Shown: positions 16,381-24,764 of the stretch, in pieces
Layout of the letters: each line of letters opens with the position of its first letter
Position numbering within the stretch: the stretch's first letter is position 1
Notes under the pieces: model-generated
The model's database searches: none
What the model was told of the DNA's origin: nothing
The model's input: only the letters and a program-made list of their open reading frames with translations
Assembly (NCBI RefSeq): GCF_029953285.1
Contig: NZ_JASAOI010000008.1
Coordinates: forward strand, 88,463-152,462
Direction of reading: 5' to 3'
Length of the DNA: 64,000 nucleotides
Source of the DNA: Yinghuangia seranimata
GTDB taxonomy: Bacteria; Actinomycetota; Actinomycetes; Streptomycetales; Streptomycetaceae
Position numbers and translations under genes: made by a program

Positions 16381-17445
16381 ATGCTCGAAACCAACGCCGT
16401 GCCCGGTCCCGACGCACTGGACGAACTCGACCTGGCGCTGGTCCACGCCCTGCAACTGGTCCCGCGCGCCTCCTGGTCCGACCTCGCGCCGGTGCTCGGC
16501 GCGGCGCCCGCGACCCTCGCGCGGCGGTGGCGCCGCCTGCAGGCGTCCGGCGCCGCGTGGATGACCTGCCACCCGGGTCTCGCGCACGGCACGGAGGCGC
16601 CGGTCAACAGCGTCGCGATGGCCGAGCTGACGGTCGCCCCGGGGCGGATCCCGGCGGTGTTCGCCGAGCTCGCCCACCACCGGCCGGTGATCAACATCGA
16701 GCACGTCACCGGCGCCCGCGACCTGCTCATCTGCGCGGCGGCGAGCAATGCGGGCGAGCTCGCGGACTACCTCCAGACCCGGCTGCCGTCCGTCCCCGGC
16801 ATCACCAGCATCCGCGTCCAGATGCCGCGCCGCCTCTACAAGGACACCGGCGCCTGGCGGCTGCGCGCCCTCGACCGCGACCAGCGCCGCCGGCTGGCCG
16901 AACTCGCACCCGCCGCCTCGGGCGCGGCGTACCCGCTGGACGCGTACGACCGCGCGCTCCTCGCCCATCTCGGCCCCGACGGGCGGCTCAGCACCACCGA
17001 GCTCGCCCGTCGGCTGAACATCAGCGCGGTGACCGCGGCCCGCAGGCTGTCCCGGCTGATCTCGTCCGGCTACGCCCGGTTCCGCTGCGAACTCGCCCGC
17101 CCGCTCGCCGGCTGGCCGGTCACGGCGACGTGGTGGCTGCGCGTCCCTCCGGCCGACCTGGACGCGACCGCCGCCGAGCTGAGCGCGCTCGGCGACGTCC
17201 GCCTGTGCGTCTCGCTGACCGGAGCGGCGAACCTCGTGGTGGTCATGTGGCTGCGTCAGTCCCGCGACGCCCCCGCGATCGAGGCGGACTGGGCGCGCCG
17301 ATTCCCCCGCATCGAGCTCGTCGACTCGGCGGTCACCCTCCAGGTGGTCAAGTGCATGGGACGCCTGGTCGGCACGGACGGCCTCAGCACGGGGTTCGTC
17401 CCGCTCGGCCTGTTCGAGCCCGAGTTGGTGGACGTCGCGTCGTAG
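16381..17445 (+). CDS. Lrp/AsnC-family regulator with tandem HTH-RAM units
   Basis: 354 aa, about double a normal Lrp. Residues 10-160 hold one AsnC-type HTH (LDLALVHALQLVPRASW, then APATLARRWRRLQ) followed by a ligand-binding RAM domain; residues 185-350 repeat the plan (YDRALLAHLGPDGRLSTTELARRLNISAVTAARRLSRL). Start ATG 16381 follows GGGAGG with an 8-base spacer. A monomer would thus carry two DNA-binding heads, mimicking a Lrp dimer. It is divergent from the GH3/importer operon and is the obvious candidate regulator, sensing a small metabolite. The 119-bp intergenic region holds no clean palindrome that I can identify. Confidence 0.9.
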   Translation: MLETNAVPGPDALDELDLALVHALQLVPRASWSDLAPVLGAAPATLARRWRRLQASGAAWMTCHPGLAHGTEAPVNSVAMAELTVAPGRIPAVFAELAHHRPVINIEHVTGARDLLICAAASNAGELADYLQTRLPSVPGITSIRVQMPRRLYKDTGAWRLRALDRDQRRRLAELAPAASGAAYPLDAYDRALLAHLGPDGRLSTTELARRLNISAVTAARRLSRLISSGYARFRCELARPLAGWPVTATWWLRVPPADLDATAAELSALGDVRLCVSLTGAANLVVVMWLRQSRDAPAIEADWARRFPRIELVDSAVTLQVVKCMGRLVGTDGLSTGFVPLGLFEPELVDVAS

Positions 17446-17454
17446 CCGCGCTCG

Positions 17455-18933
17455 TCACGCGCCGGCCTCTTCCTCCCCCGCCGCGTGCCGTTCGTGCACG
17501 ATGTCGGCGGCCGCTACGGCGAGTGCGACGGCGACGAATCCGATCGAGACCCCGAGCCCCGTGCGCAGCGGCCCGGCCCAGTCGCGACCGCCGTTCGCCG
17601 CGAGCCGGGAGAAGAACGTCGAGCCGACCGCCGCGATGCCGAACGCCGAGCCGATGCGCTGCCCGGTCTGGAGGACGCCGCCCGCGCTGCCGCCGCGCGC
17701 CGGTGGGACGCTCGCCAGCGTGAGCGCCTGGTTGGGCGCGATCACCAGCCCGCTCCCCAGCCCCGCGACGGCCAGCGGCGCGACCAGCGCCCACGCGGTG
17801 GCGTCGCCTTCGACGTGGCCGACGACGGCCACGGTGACCGCCAATCCGACGATCACCGCGATCAGCCCGGCGGCGACCAGGCGCCGCCCCCAGCGCGCGA
17901 CGAGATGCCCGCCGACGGCGGCCGCGACCGCCGAGCCGAGCGCGAACGGGGTCACGGTCAGGCCCGCCTTCAGCGCCGTGAAGCCGAGCCCCGACTGCAG
18001 GTACAGGGTGAGGACGAAGAAGATCGACGTGAAGCCCGCGAAGTAGAACAGCATCACCAGCGAGCCGTAGGTGTACGACGCCTCCCGGAACAACCCGAGT
18101 TCCACGAGCGGTTCGTAGCGCCGCCGGTACCGGGCCTCCCACCAGACGAACGCCGCCAGCAGCAGCGCCGCCGCTGGGATCAGCAGCCACTTCTCGTTGC
18201 CCTGCCACTCGCGTTCCTCCACGAGCGGGAGCAGCAGCAGGACGACCGCCGTGCCGAGCAGGATCACGCCGACCGGGTCGAGCTGGCGCAGGCACGGCCG
18301 GTGCTCGTGCTCCGGCGGCGGCAGCACCCGCCTGGCCAGGACGAACGCCGCGACACCGATGGGGAGGTTGACGAAGAAGATCCACCGCCAGCCGCGTTCG
18401 ACGCCGAACACCTCGATGATCAGGCCGCCCAAAACCGGCCCGACCGCGGTCGAGATCCCGACGACGGACCCGAACAGGCCGAACGCCCGCGCCCGTTCGG
18501 CGCCGCGGAACATCTGCTGGATGAGCGCCGACACCTGCGGGGTGAGCAGTCCGCCCGCGACGCCCTGCAACAGCCGTGCGAGGACGAGCCAGAGAGGCGT
18601 CTGGGCGGCGCCGCACAGCGCGCTGGAGGCGGTGAACAGTCCGACGCCGAGCATGAACATCATGCGGCGGCCGCGCGCGTCGCCGATCCGCCCGGCCGGG
18701 ACCAGGGCGAGGCCGAAGGTGAGCGCGTATCCCGACAGCACCCACTGGATGTCGCCCACGCTCGCGCCGAGGGCCTCGCGGATGGACGGCAGCGCGACGT
18801 TCACGATCGACACGTCGAGCAGCGTGATGAACCCGGCGAGCAGGCACACCGCGAGCGCCTGCCATCGGCGCGGGTCGGGTGTGTAGCCGTCGTCGCCGCC
18901 GAGTCGCGCCGCCGTGGCCTCCCGTCCGCTCAT
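17455..18933 (-). CDS. MFS drug-efflux transporter, DHA2 (14-TM) family
   Basis: 492 aa from ATG 18933 (MSGREATAARL). Fourteen membrane segments are expected; the first has LLDVSIVNVALPSI, the DHA2 signature, and motif A reads GRIGDARGRRMMF, with motif C near GPVLGGLI. The family exports hydrophobic or cationic compounds using the proton gradient. The gene is tail-to-tail with the Lrp gene (9 bp apart) and has no regulator next to its promoter. A perfect 10-bp palindrome, ATAGCGCTAT (18985-18994), lies 52 bp upstream of the start and could be an operator. Substrate unknown. Confidence 0.92.
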   Translation of the reverse strand: MSGREATAARLGGDDGYTPDPRRWQALAVCLLAGFITLLDVSIVNVALPSIREALGASVGDIQWVLSGYALTFGLALVPAGRIGDARGRRMMFMLGVGLFTASSALCGAAQTPLWLVLARLLQGVAGGLLTPQVSALIQQMFRGAERARAFGLFGSVVGISTAVGPVLGGLIIEVFGVERGWRWIFFVNLPIGVAAFVLARRVLPPPEHEHRPCLRQLDPVGVILLGTAVVLLLLPLVEEREWQGNEKWLLIPAAALLLAAFVWWEARYRRRYEPLVELGLFREASYTYGSLVMLFYFAGFTSIFFVLTLYLQSGLGFTALKAGLTVTPFALGSAVAAAVGGHLVARWGRRLVAAGLIAVIVGLAVTVAVVGHVEGDATAWALVAPLAVAGLGSGLVIAPNQALTLASVPPARGGSAGGVLQTGQRIGSAFGIAAVGSTFFSRLAANGGRDWAGPLRTGLGVSIGFVAVALAVAAADIVHERHAAGEEEAGA

Positions 18934-18984
18934 GGGCGCCGTGACCGCGTGACCGAGCCGAACATACCGGCATTTCAACCACAA

Positions 18985-18994
18985 ATAGCGCTAT
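18985..18994. promoter_or_regulatory. 10-bp palindrome ATAGCGCTAT upstream of the DHA2 exporter
   Basis: A perfect self-complementary site in an otherwise GC-rich gap, 52 bp before the exporter start, where a repressor would be expected to act. No promoter hexamers with good spacing could be assigned around it. Chance occurrence is possible. Confidence 0.35.
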
Positions 18995-19053
18995 CGGATC
19001 GCGAGGACGCGGCGGGGGCGGCGCGAATCCACCCCGGTGGAGTACCGGTGGGG

Positions 19054-20682
19054 CTACGCGAACGGGTGCGGCAGCACGAGCTCGGTGTTGCGGTCTCCGG
19101 GCTCCCCCGGCCAGGCGCGGTCGGCGTGGATGTCGTTGTACGCCAGCTCGCGGTACAGCGCGGCGAGCCCGCGCGGCGTCCAGTCGTCGTGCTCGGCCGC
19201 GTACGGCGAGTCCGCCTCGACCAGCGTGGTGAACAGCGAGACGGTGCCGTCGGCGTTGTCGGCGACCTCGACGACGCGCGCGTGCTGCGGGAAGTCGACG
19301 TGGGAGGCGGTGTTGACCTCCCAGAAGCCCTGCGCGGGGGTCGGGCCGGGGTGCGGGGTGACGCGGTTGTAGTGGGTGTGGCCGTTGACCCAGGCGAGGA
19401 CGTTCGGGAAGCGGTGCAGCAGGGCGACGAGCGCGTCCCCGAGCAGCCGCGGGTCGTCGGGGCGGCGCAGGTCGGGCAGCGTGTTGCTCATGGTCTCGCT
19501 GCTGTGGTGGCTGAAGACGATGACGAGTTCGTCGTCGCCGGGGTGCGTGCGGCGCCGGCCGTCGGTGCCGTACGAGGCGGAGCTGTGCCGGGTCAGGACG
19601 TCCTCGAGCCAGGTCAGCTGCCGCTGCCCGATCGAGCCGTGGCCGAAGCCGCCGGTGCAGGTGGTGTCGAGGCTGACGCCGAGCACACCGGGCGCGACGC
19701 GGAACGTGTAGTAGGCGTCGCGGCCGTCGGCGTTGGCCTCGGTGAAGCCGTGGCCGACGGGGCCCGGACCGGTGTTGGCGGGGTCGAGGTGGGCCTGGAC
19801 GTACTCGGCGGGCGTGAACGGGCTGCGCCGCTCGTCCGCGGTGACCTCCGCCAGCGTGGCGTCGGGGCCGAAGATCTCCTCCATCGGGACGCCGGCACCG
19901 GACGCGATGGCGCGCAGGACCCGCCGGGTGCCGCGCTCGTCCCGCGCGACCGCCTTGCGCGTGCCGGTGTACCAGTCGGCCATGCTGTCGCCGCCGGCGA
20001 TGATGCCGCCGAGCACGCTGTCGTCGTGGTTGCCGAACGCGGAGTACCAGGGCAGGCGCAGGCCGGGCGAGGCGAACTCCCGTGTGACGGCGTGGTCCAG
20101 GAGGCCGGGCAGGTACGGGAAGCCCGCTTCGGCGTAGCGGTCGCCCTTGAGACGGTCTCCTGGATGCCAGTAGAGGGGCTCGCCGGAAGCCTGGACGCCT
20201 TCGTACCGGGCACGGTCACCCGACCTCGGGTCGATCCGGCCGCCGTTGAACAGGCACATAAGCCAGTCGAGTTCGAGGTGCTCGTGGTTGTCGGTGTTGT
20301 CGCCGGTGCTGATGGCGAAGTCCAACGGCCGCCCGGTGAAAGGGGCGTGGGTGAGCGCGTTGACCCGCTCGATCAGCGCGACGGTCGACACGAGGCCGAG
20401 TGCCTCCTGAGGGCGGAACATCGGATGCACCAACGGGTGCAGGAACTCGACGCGGGCGGGGCTCTCGACGTCGGTGACGTGGACGTCGGTCACCTGGACG
20501 AACGCGGCCATCGGACGCCGTCGTTCGGCGCGGCCGGGCTTGGCCTCGGCGAGATCCTGGCGCAACACCGGGAGCCAGGCGGGGCCTTGGAGCAGACGGC
20601 TGTACGAGGCGCCCGGCCGGGCGGGTGCGGCGGCGTGCGCCAGGGTGGTTCCTTCGACGTACCGTGCCCGTGGCTCGTCCAC
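19054..20682 (-). CDS. Metallophosphoesterase, TIGR03767-like actinobacterial family
   Basis: 542 aa from a GTG at 20682 preceded by GGAGGGGGAG; an ATG ten codons upstream (20712) has a much poorer site. Metal-binding motifs of calcineurin-like phosphoesterases are in order: QVTDVHVTD, STGDNTDN, SAFGNHDD, VFSHHSSE and WVNGHTHYN. N-terminal residues 10-45 (TLAHAAAPARPG, LLQGPAWLP) match the family opening as I recall it. No twin-arginine signal is visible, although some relatives are exported. The reaction is phosphomonoester or diester hydrolysis with two metal ions; the substrate is unknown. It is divergent from the SDR gene. Confidence 0.88.
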   Translation of the reverse strand: MDEPRARYVEGTTLAHAAAPARPGASYSRLLQGPAWLPVLRQDLAEAKPGRAERRRPMAAFVQVTDVHVTDVESPARVEFLHPLVHPMFRPQEALGLVSTVALIERVNALTHAPFTGRPLDFAISTGDNTDNHEHLELDWLMCLFNGGRIDPRSGDRARYEGVQASGEPLYWHPGDRLKGDRYAEAGFPYLPGLLDHAVTREFASPGLRLPWYSAFGNHDDSVLGGIIAGGDSMADWYTGTRKAVARDERGTRRVLRAIASGAGVPMEEIFGPDATLAEVTADERRSPFTPAEYVQAHLDPANTGPGPVGHGFTEANADGRDAYYTFRVAPGVLGVSLDTTCTGGFGHGSIGQRQLTWLEDVLTRHSSASYGTDGRRRTHPGDDELVIVFSHHSSETMSNTLPDLRRPDDPRLLGDALVALLHRFPNVLAWVNGHTHYNRVTPHPGPTPAQGFWEVNTASHVDFPQHARVVEVADNADGTVSLFTTLVEADSPYAAEHDDWTPRGLAALYRELAYNDIHADRAWPGEPGDRNTELVLPHPFA

Positions 20683-20807
20683 GACCGCTCCCCCTCCGAC
20701 GCGTCGGTACATGATCCGGGCATCGGGCCGACGGCGACAGGGGCACGCAGCCTCGGGACCGGGATCCTAGGACGAAAGGTCCCATCCTGCCCCGTCCCGC
20801 ACCGACT

Positions 20808-20813
20808 TAGGCT
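20808..20813 (+). promoter_or_regulatory. -10-like TAGGCT upstream of the SDR gene
   Basis: TAGGCT fits the actinomycete sigma-HrdB -10 pattern TANNNT and lies 48 bp before the SDR start, giving a leader of about 40 bases with GGGAGCC as ribosome site. No good -35 can be assigned. Confidence 0.4.
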
Positions 20814-20861
20814 CGCCGCGCAGTCCGCAAGACGCACGACCGACCGCGCTGGGAGCCAACG

Positions 20862-21593
20862 ATGCCGGACCAGAACATCACCGTCGTGACCGGGGGAAGC
20901 CGCGGCATCGGCGCGGCCGTCTGCCGACGCCTGGCCACCGACGGCCACCACGTCGTGGTCGGCTACCACGCGGACGCCCTGGCCGCCGAGGAGGTCGCGG
21001 CCGACGTCACATGGGTCGGCGGAAACGCCCTCGCGGTCGCCGTCGACACCGCCGACGAGGCCTCGGTCGAGGCCCTCTTCGACACCGCCGCCCAGCTCGG
21101 GCCCGTCACCGGGCTGGTCAACAACGCCGGCATCAGCGGCCCCGTCGGCCCGCTCGCCGGCGCCTCGGCCGACGGCATGCGCCGCGCGCTCGAGGTCAAC
21201 GTGCTCGGCTACCTCCTCTGCGCCCGGCGAGCCGTCCGCGAGATGTCCGCGACCGGCGGCGGCGCGATCGTCAACATCTCCTCCGCCGCGGCCACCCTCG
21301 GCAGCCCCGGCCAGTACGTCCACTACGCCGCCGGCAAAGCCGCGGTCGACGCCATGACCGTCGGCCTCGCCAAGGAGGTCGGACCCCGCGGCATCCGCGT
21401 CAACGCCGTCGCCCCCGGCAGCGTCTGGACCGACTTCCACGCCGACCCCCAACGCCCCGCCGAGCTCGCCCCCACCGTCCCCCTCCGCCGCGCCGGTCAG
21501 CCCGAGGAGATCGCCGCAGCCGTCGCCTGGCTGCTCTCCCCCGACGCGGCCTACACAACCGGCGCGATCCTCCGTGTCGCAGGGGGCCTGTAG
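20862..21593 (+). CDS. SDR-family oxidoreductase
   Basis: 243 aa classical short-chain dehydrogenase. Cofactor motif TGGSRGIG at 10-17, NNAG at 87-90, catalytic Asn113, Ser140/141, Tyr155 and Lys159 (YVHYAAGK) are present. The second strand ends in a neutral or basic pattern (VVVGYHADAL), not settling NADH versus NADPH. It resembles FabG-like glucose/3-ketoacyl reductases. The stop is followed by the kinase-like gene within 22 bp, so they are probably cotranscribed. Substrate not deducible. Confidence 0.93.
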   Translation: MPDQNITVVTGGSRGIGAAVCRRLATDGHHVVVGYHADALAAEEVAADVTWVGGNALAVAVDTADEASVEALFDTAAQLGPVTGLVNNAGISGPVGPLAGASADGMRRALEVNVLGYLLCARRAVREMSATGGGAIVNISSAAATLGSPGQYVHYAAGKAAVDAMTVGLAKEVGPRGIRVNAVAPGSVWTDFHADPQRPAELAPTVPLRRAGQPEEIAAAVAWLLSPDAAYTTGAILRVAGGL

Positions 21594-21615
21594 CTTGACG
21601 CCGATGGAGGCATCG

Positions 21616-22734
21616 GTGAGGAACCCTGACCTGTCCCACAGCGCCCGGCTGTCCGCCCACCGGGCCGTTGCCGCGTCCCTGGCACGCCGCACCGACCGCC
21701 ACCTACGCGAACTCGTGGACTCCGCTACCCCGATCGGCTCCGGCATCGGCGGGAAAACCCTGCTGCTGGAGGTCGACGGAACCGCGGTCTTCGTCAAGCA
21801 GATACGCCTGACCGACCTGGAGCGGCGGCCGGAGAACGCCCACTCCACGGCCAACCTGTTCGGGCTGCCGACCTTCTGCCACTACGGCGTCGGCAGCATC
21901 GGAAGCCCGTCGTTCGGCGCCTGGCGCGAGCTGGCCGTGCACGCCATGACGACGGCCTGGGTGATCGATGGCGACTACGAGGGCTTCCCCTTGATGCACC
22001 ACTGGCGCGTGCTCCCGGACGCCGGCCAGCCCCTCCCCGACGAACTGGCCGACGTGGAACGAGCCGTCGCCTACTGGGGAGGCGGCTCCGCGGTGCGCAG
22101 CCGGATCGAAGACCTCCGCGAGGCCTCGGCCGGCCTCCTGCTGTTCCTCGAGTACATCCCGCAGAACCTGCACGACTGGCTGGGCGTCCAGATCAAGGCC
22201 GGCGACGAGGCGGCCGAGCGGGCCTGCGCCATGGTGGAGAGCGAGCTGAAGGCGGGAGTGGCGTTCATGAACGCCCGCGGGCTGCTGCACTTCGACGCCC
22301 ACTTCGAGAACATCCTCACCGACGGCCGACGGCTCTTCTTCGCCGACTACGGCCTCGCGATCTCCTCCGACTTCGAGCTCGCACAGGACGAGGCCGACTT
22401 CTACGAGCTGCACCGCACCTACGACGAGCGCTACAGCGCCACGCACCTGGTGAACTGGCTGGCGTTCGCTTTGAACGGGTACACGCCGGACGAACGCCAG
22501 GCATTCGTGCACAGCTGCGCCCAGGGGACGCGCCCCGAAGGAATCCCGGCTGCAGTCGCGGACGTGCTCCTCCGGCACGCACCTGTCGCGGCAGTAATGG
22601 GCGACTTCTATCGCCGCTTCGAGCACGAGAGCCGGGCGGCCCCGTACCCGTCGGAGGCGATCACCGGCGAGCCTGCCCAGTGCCGCGGGACCGGCGGCCA
22701 TACCGTCGAACCAACCACCGAGGAGGACTTCTGA
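21616..22734 (+). CDS. Kinase-fold protein (PKL superfamily)
   Basis: 372 aa from GTG 21616, which has GGAGG five bases upstream; an ATG at 21604 without a ribosome site is the alternative. The kinase-like core shows a putative ATP lysine in VFVKQIRLTDLE, a catalytic loop HFDAHFENIL (equivalent to HxDxxxxN) and ADYG in place of DFG. It is closer to small-molecule or atypical protein kinases than to Hanks-type Ser/Thr kinases, and there is no membrane or sensor domain. Its stop overlaps the next start (TGATG). Such genes are often annotated simply as protein kinase family in streptomycetes; target unknown. Confidence 0.75.
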   Translation: MRNPDLSHSARLSAHRAVAASLARRTDRHLRELVDSATPIGSGIGGKTLLLEVDGTAVFVKQIRLTDLERRPENAHSTANLFGLPTFCHYGVGSIGSPSFGAWRELAVHAMTTAWVIDGDYEGFPLMHHWRVLPDAGQPLPDELADVERAVAYWGGGSAVRSRIEDLREASAGLLLFLEYIPQNLHDWLGVQIKAGDEAAERACAMVESELKAGVAFMNARGLLHFDAHFENILTDGRRLFFADYGLAISSDFELAQDEADFYELHRTYDERYSATHLVNWLAFALNGYTPDERQAFVHSCAQGTRPEGIPAAVADVLLRHAPVAAVMGDFYRRFEHESRAAPYPSEAITGEPAQCRGTGGHTVEPTTEEDF

Positions 22735-23297
22735 TGCGCAGCGTGACCTACTCCATGGGCATGTCCCTTGACGGCTACATCGTCGGGCCGGACGGCGGCT
22801 TCGACTGGACGGGGCCCGACGCGGAGGTCTTCCGCTGGTGGATCGACGAGATCAAGGGGGTCGGCACCCACCTGATGGGGCGACGCCTGTACGAGACGAT
22901 GCTGTACTGGGAGACCGCCGACCAGGATCCATCGCTGGGCGACGCCGAGCGCGAGTGGACCGCGCTCTGGAAGCCGCTCCCCAAGGTCGTGTTCTCCACC
23001 ACGCTGACAGCGGTGCAGGGCAATGCCCGCCTGGCCTCTGGCGACCTGGCGGAGGAGATCGAGCGGTTGCGGGCCGAGCCGGGGGAAAGCGAGATCGCGA
23101 TCGGCGGCGCCACCCTCGCCGCCCAAGCCGCCGAACTGGGGCTGATCGACGAGTACCGCGCCATGGTCCACCCGGTCCTGGTCGGCGGCGGCATTCCGTT
23201 CTTCCCGCAGCACGAACGCCGCGTGAATCTCGACCTCGTCGAGACGCGCACCTTCACGTCGAAGGTCGTGTACCTCCACTACCGCGTGGTGCGCTAG
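22734..23297 (+). CDS. Dihydrofolate-reductase-fold protein (RibD C-terminal-like)
   Basis: 187 aa. Starts MRSVTYSMGMSLDGYI, the typical opening of the YyaP/YwjB and RibD C-terminal branch of DHFR-like reductases, followed by LMGRRLYETM, KVVFSTTL, IGGATLAAQ and HPVLVGGGIPFF. These proteins bind NADPH, but most have no known substrate. Start ATG 22734 has GAGGAGGA upstream and overlaps the kinase-like stop by one base, so the two are translationally coupled. Its partner gene gives no clear pathway. Confidence 0.9.
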   Translation: MRSVTYSMGMSLDGYIVGPDGGFDWTGPDAEVFRWWIDEIKGVGTHLMGRRLYETMLYWETADQDPSLGDAEREWTALWKPLPKVVFSTTLTAVQGNARLASGDLAEEIERLRAEPGESEIAIGGATLAAQAAELGLIDEYRAMVHPVLVGGGIPFFPQHERRVNLDLVETRTFTSKVVYLHYRVVR

Positions 23298-23323
23298 CCC
23301 GACGACTCGGCGCCCGTGCCGTC

Positions 23324-23416
23324 TCAGCCCTGAAGCCAGATCCGCAGAGGACCGATCGGCTCGAAGCCGTGGGGGCGCGCCGCCGCCTCGACCAGAAACC
23401 GCTCCGTTGTCGTCAC
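23324..23416 (-). pseudogene. Possible C-terminal remnant of a lost gene (30 codons)
   Basis: Between the DHFR-like gene and the next minus-strand gene, a GTG-initiated frame reads VTTTERFLVEAAARPHGF and ends IGPLRIWLQG. Composition looks protein-like (spaced hydrophobics, few Arg runs), unlike the shadow frames around it, and a stop lies just upstream of the GTG. It may be the tail of a decayed gene or chance. No family recognised. Confidence 0.2.
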
Positions 23417-23502
23417 GAGTGCGGATCATCGCCTGTCCGGGCCGCCACCGTCGAACGGTTTCCCGGGGGCGGCACGCCGAGGTCCGGCACGGCCGGGTTC
23501 GG

Positions 23503-24051
23503 CTACCAGCCGAGTTCGCCCGGCCCGAGGATTTGCAGACCCGCCTGCTCCGCCAACCACTCAGCACGCCGGTCGCCTTCGAAGGTGGTCCACTTCACGT
23601 GGAGGTACACCCGGTGCCCTTCGGCGGGCTCATCCCGGTAAAGGCCCGCGCAGTTCATCATCAACTGCAGCTCGGAGTACTCCGACCGGCTGGGCAGGGC
23701 GAGTTCGGGAACCTCCGGCCACACGAGATCCCACCACCCGACGGACGCGATCATGTGCCCGGCCGCATTGAGTATCGGGCGCTCGACGTCCGGCCTGGCT
23801 CGGTACGACGCTTCGAGGGTCCACCACCCCGGGCGATACGAACGCTCACTCTCCTGCGCGATTGTCGCCGGGTGATCGGGTTCCGGCACGGCGTCCAGCA
23901 GCCCCTCGATCGCCGACTTCTCCGGCGCGTCCGCCCACAGCATGGTGTTCATGCGGCCGGTATCCGCCAGCGCCAGCAGCCGCTGGGCGGCGGCGTAGGT
24001 CGCGTCCAGGTCGTCGGACTCGAACACCGGAAAGTACAGCGTCTGTCCCAT
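23503..24051 (-). CDS. Hypothetical protein, 182 aa
   Basis: Starts at ATG 24051 (MGQTLYFPVFE) after GAGGATCTCCGACC. Composition is normal for a soluble globular protein: Trp/Tyr-rich C-terminal half with GWWDLVWPEVPEL, HVKWTTFEGDRRAEWLAEQ and a final LGPGELGW. No signal peptide, membrane segment or known catalytic motif. I do not recognise the family. It stands alone, 79 bp beyond the AhpD-like gene end and on the same strand, so it could be read from the promoter at 24700 but a separate one is equally possible. Confidence 0.75.
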   Translation of the reverse strand: MGQTLYFPVFESDDLDATYAAAQRLLALADTGRMNTMLWADAPEKSAIEGLLDAVPEPDHPATIAQESERSYRPGWWTLEASYRARPDVERPILNAAGHMIASVGWWDLVWPEVPELALPSRSEYSELQLMMNCAGLYRDEPAEGHRVYLHVKWTTFEGDRRAEWLAEQAGLQILGPGELGW

Positions 24052-24130
24052 GGTCGGAGATCCTCGCACGCCATGACGGGAGCCCGTCGTCTGACCGAGG
24101 CCTGTGGGCGGGTGCTCGGGGCGTAAGGCG

Positions 24131-24691
24131 TTACGGGGTCGGGAGCGGCGGTGCCCACGGCTCCGGGGGGAGGCGGAGGGCGTTGGCTACGTAGCTGATG
24201 GTTCGGTACCAGCCGATCAGGACCAGGAGTTCCAGCAGTTCGCTGTCGTCGTAATGCGGGCGCAGGGCGTCCCAGGCGGGGTCGGATAGCTGGGCGGTGT
24301 CGTGGAGTTCGTCGACGGCCTGGATGAGTGCTGCGTGGCGGGGTGGCCAGGCGATGTCGGCTGTACGGGTGGGGTGGGCCAGGGCTGCGGCGGCGGACGG
24401 GGTCAGTCCGGAGGCCGGGGCCAGGGTGGCCGCGTGGACGCCCCATTCGTAGGTGCAGCCTGCTCGGGCGGTGGTGCGGGCGATGACGATTTCGCGGTCG
24501 AGGGCGGGTAGTCGGCCGTGTCCGAGCAGTCCGGCGCCGAGGGCGAACATCCTCGAGGCCAGTTCCGGGTTGCGGTGGAGGACGCGGAACAGGACCAGTG
24601 GTTCGTACGGCACCCCGGGCGGCATCCACCGGCGCAGGGCGCGGTCGATGTCGTCGGGGTACGGAGGTTCGAGCGGTTCGATGCGCGGCAT
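24131..24691 (-). CDS. Carboxymuconolactone-decarboxylase/AhpD-like protein
   Basis: 186 aa from ATG 24691 (MPRIEPLEPPYPDD), preceded by AGGGGAC. The motif ARAGCTYEWGVHAA and the helix pattern LASRMFALGAGLLGHGRLPALDREIVI place it in the CMD family. Only one Cys occurs in the motif, with His six residues later, so the AhpD-type CxxC peroxidase site is absent; the role may be in ring-cleavage metabolism or thiol-free chemistry. It is divergent from an HxlR regulator, and two near-identical inverted repeats lie between them, so redox- or metabolite-responsive control is likely. Confidence 0.9.
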   Translation of the reverse strand: MPRIEPLEPPYPDDIDRALRRWMPPGVPYEPLVLFRVLHRNPELASRMFALGAGLLGHGRLPALDREIVIARTTARAGCTYEWGVHAATLAPASGLTPSAAAALAHPTRTADIAWPPRHAALIQAVDELHDTAQLSDPAWDALRPHYDDSELLELLVLIGWYRTISYVANALRLPPEPWAPPLPTP

Positions 24692-24704
24692 GACGTCCCC
24701 TCGT

Positions 24705-24746
24705 GCTTCGAATTTCGCACCACTATGATGCTTCGGAAATCGAAGC
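24705..24746. promoter_or_regulatory. Two related operator-like inverted repeats between AhpD-like gene and HxlR regulator
   Basis: Site 1 (24705-24720) is GCTTCG-N5-CGCAC. Site 2 (24730-24746) is the perfect inverted repeat GCTTCG-gaaat-CGAAGC. They share GCTTCG-N5-CG and start 25 bp apart. A plus-strand -10-like TATGAT (24724-24729) sits exactly between them, so a bound dimer on either site would block it. The likely ligand is the HxlR protein encoded 19 bp downstream. Confidence 0.6.
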
Positions 24747-24764
24747 GCAAGGAGGGAGCAGGCT

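Noticed and set aside
17485..20889. An 1134-codon plus-strand frame opposite the DHA2 exporter and metallophosphoesterase
   Set aside because: Same GC artefact; composition is dominated by Arg, Gly and Asp repeats with no family pattern.
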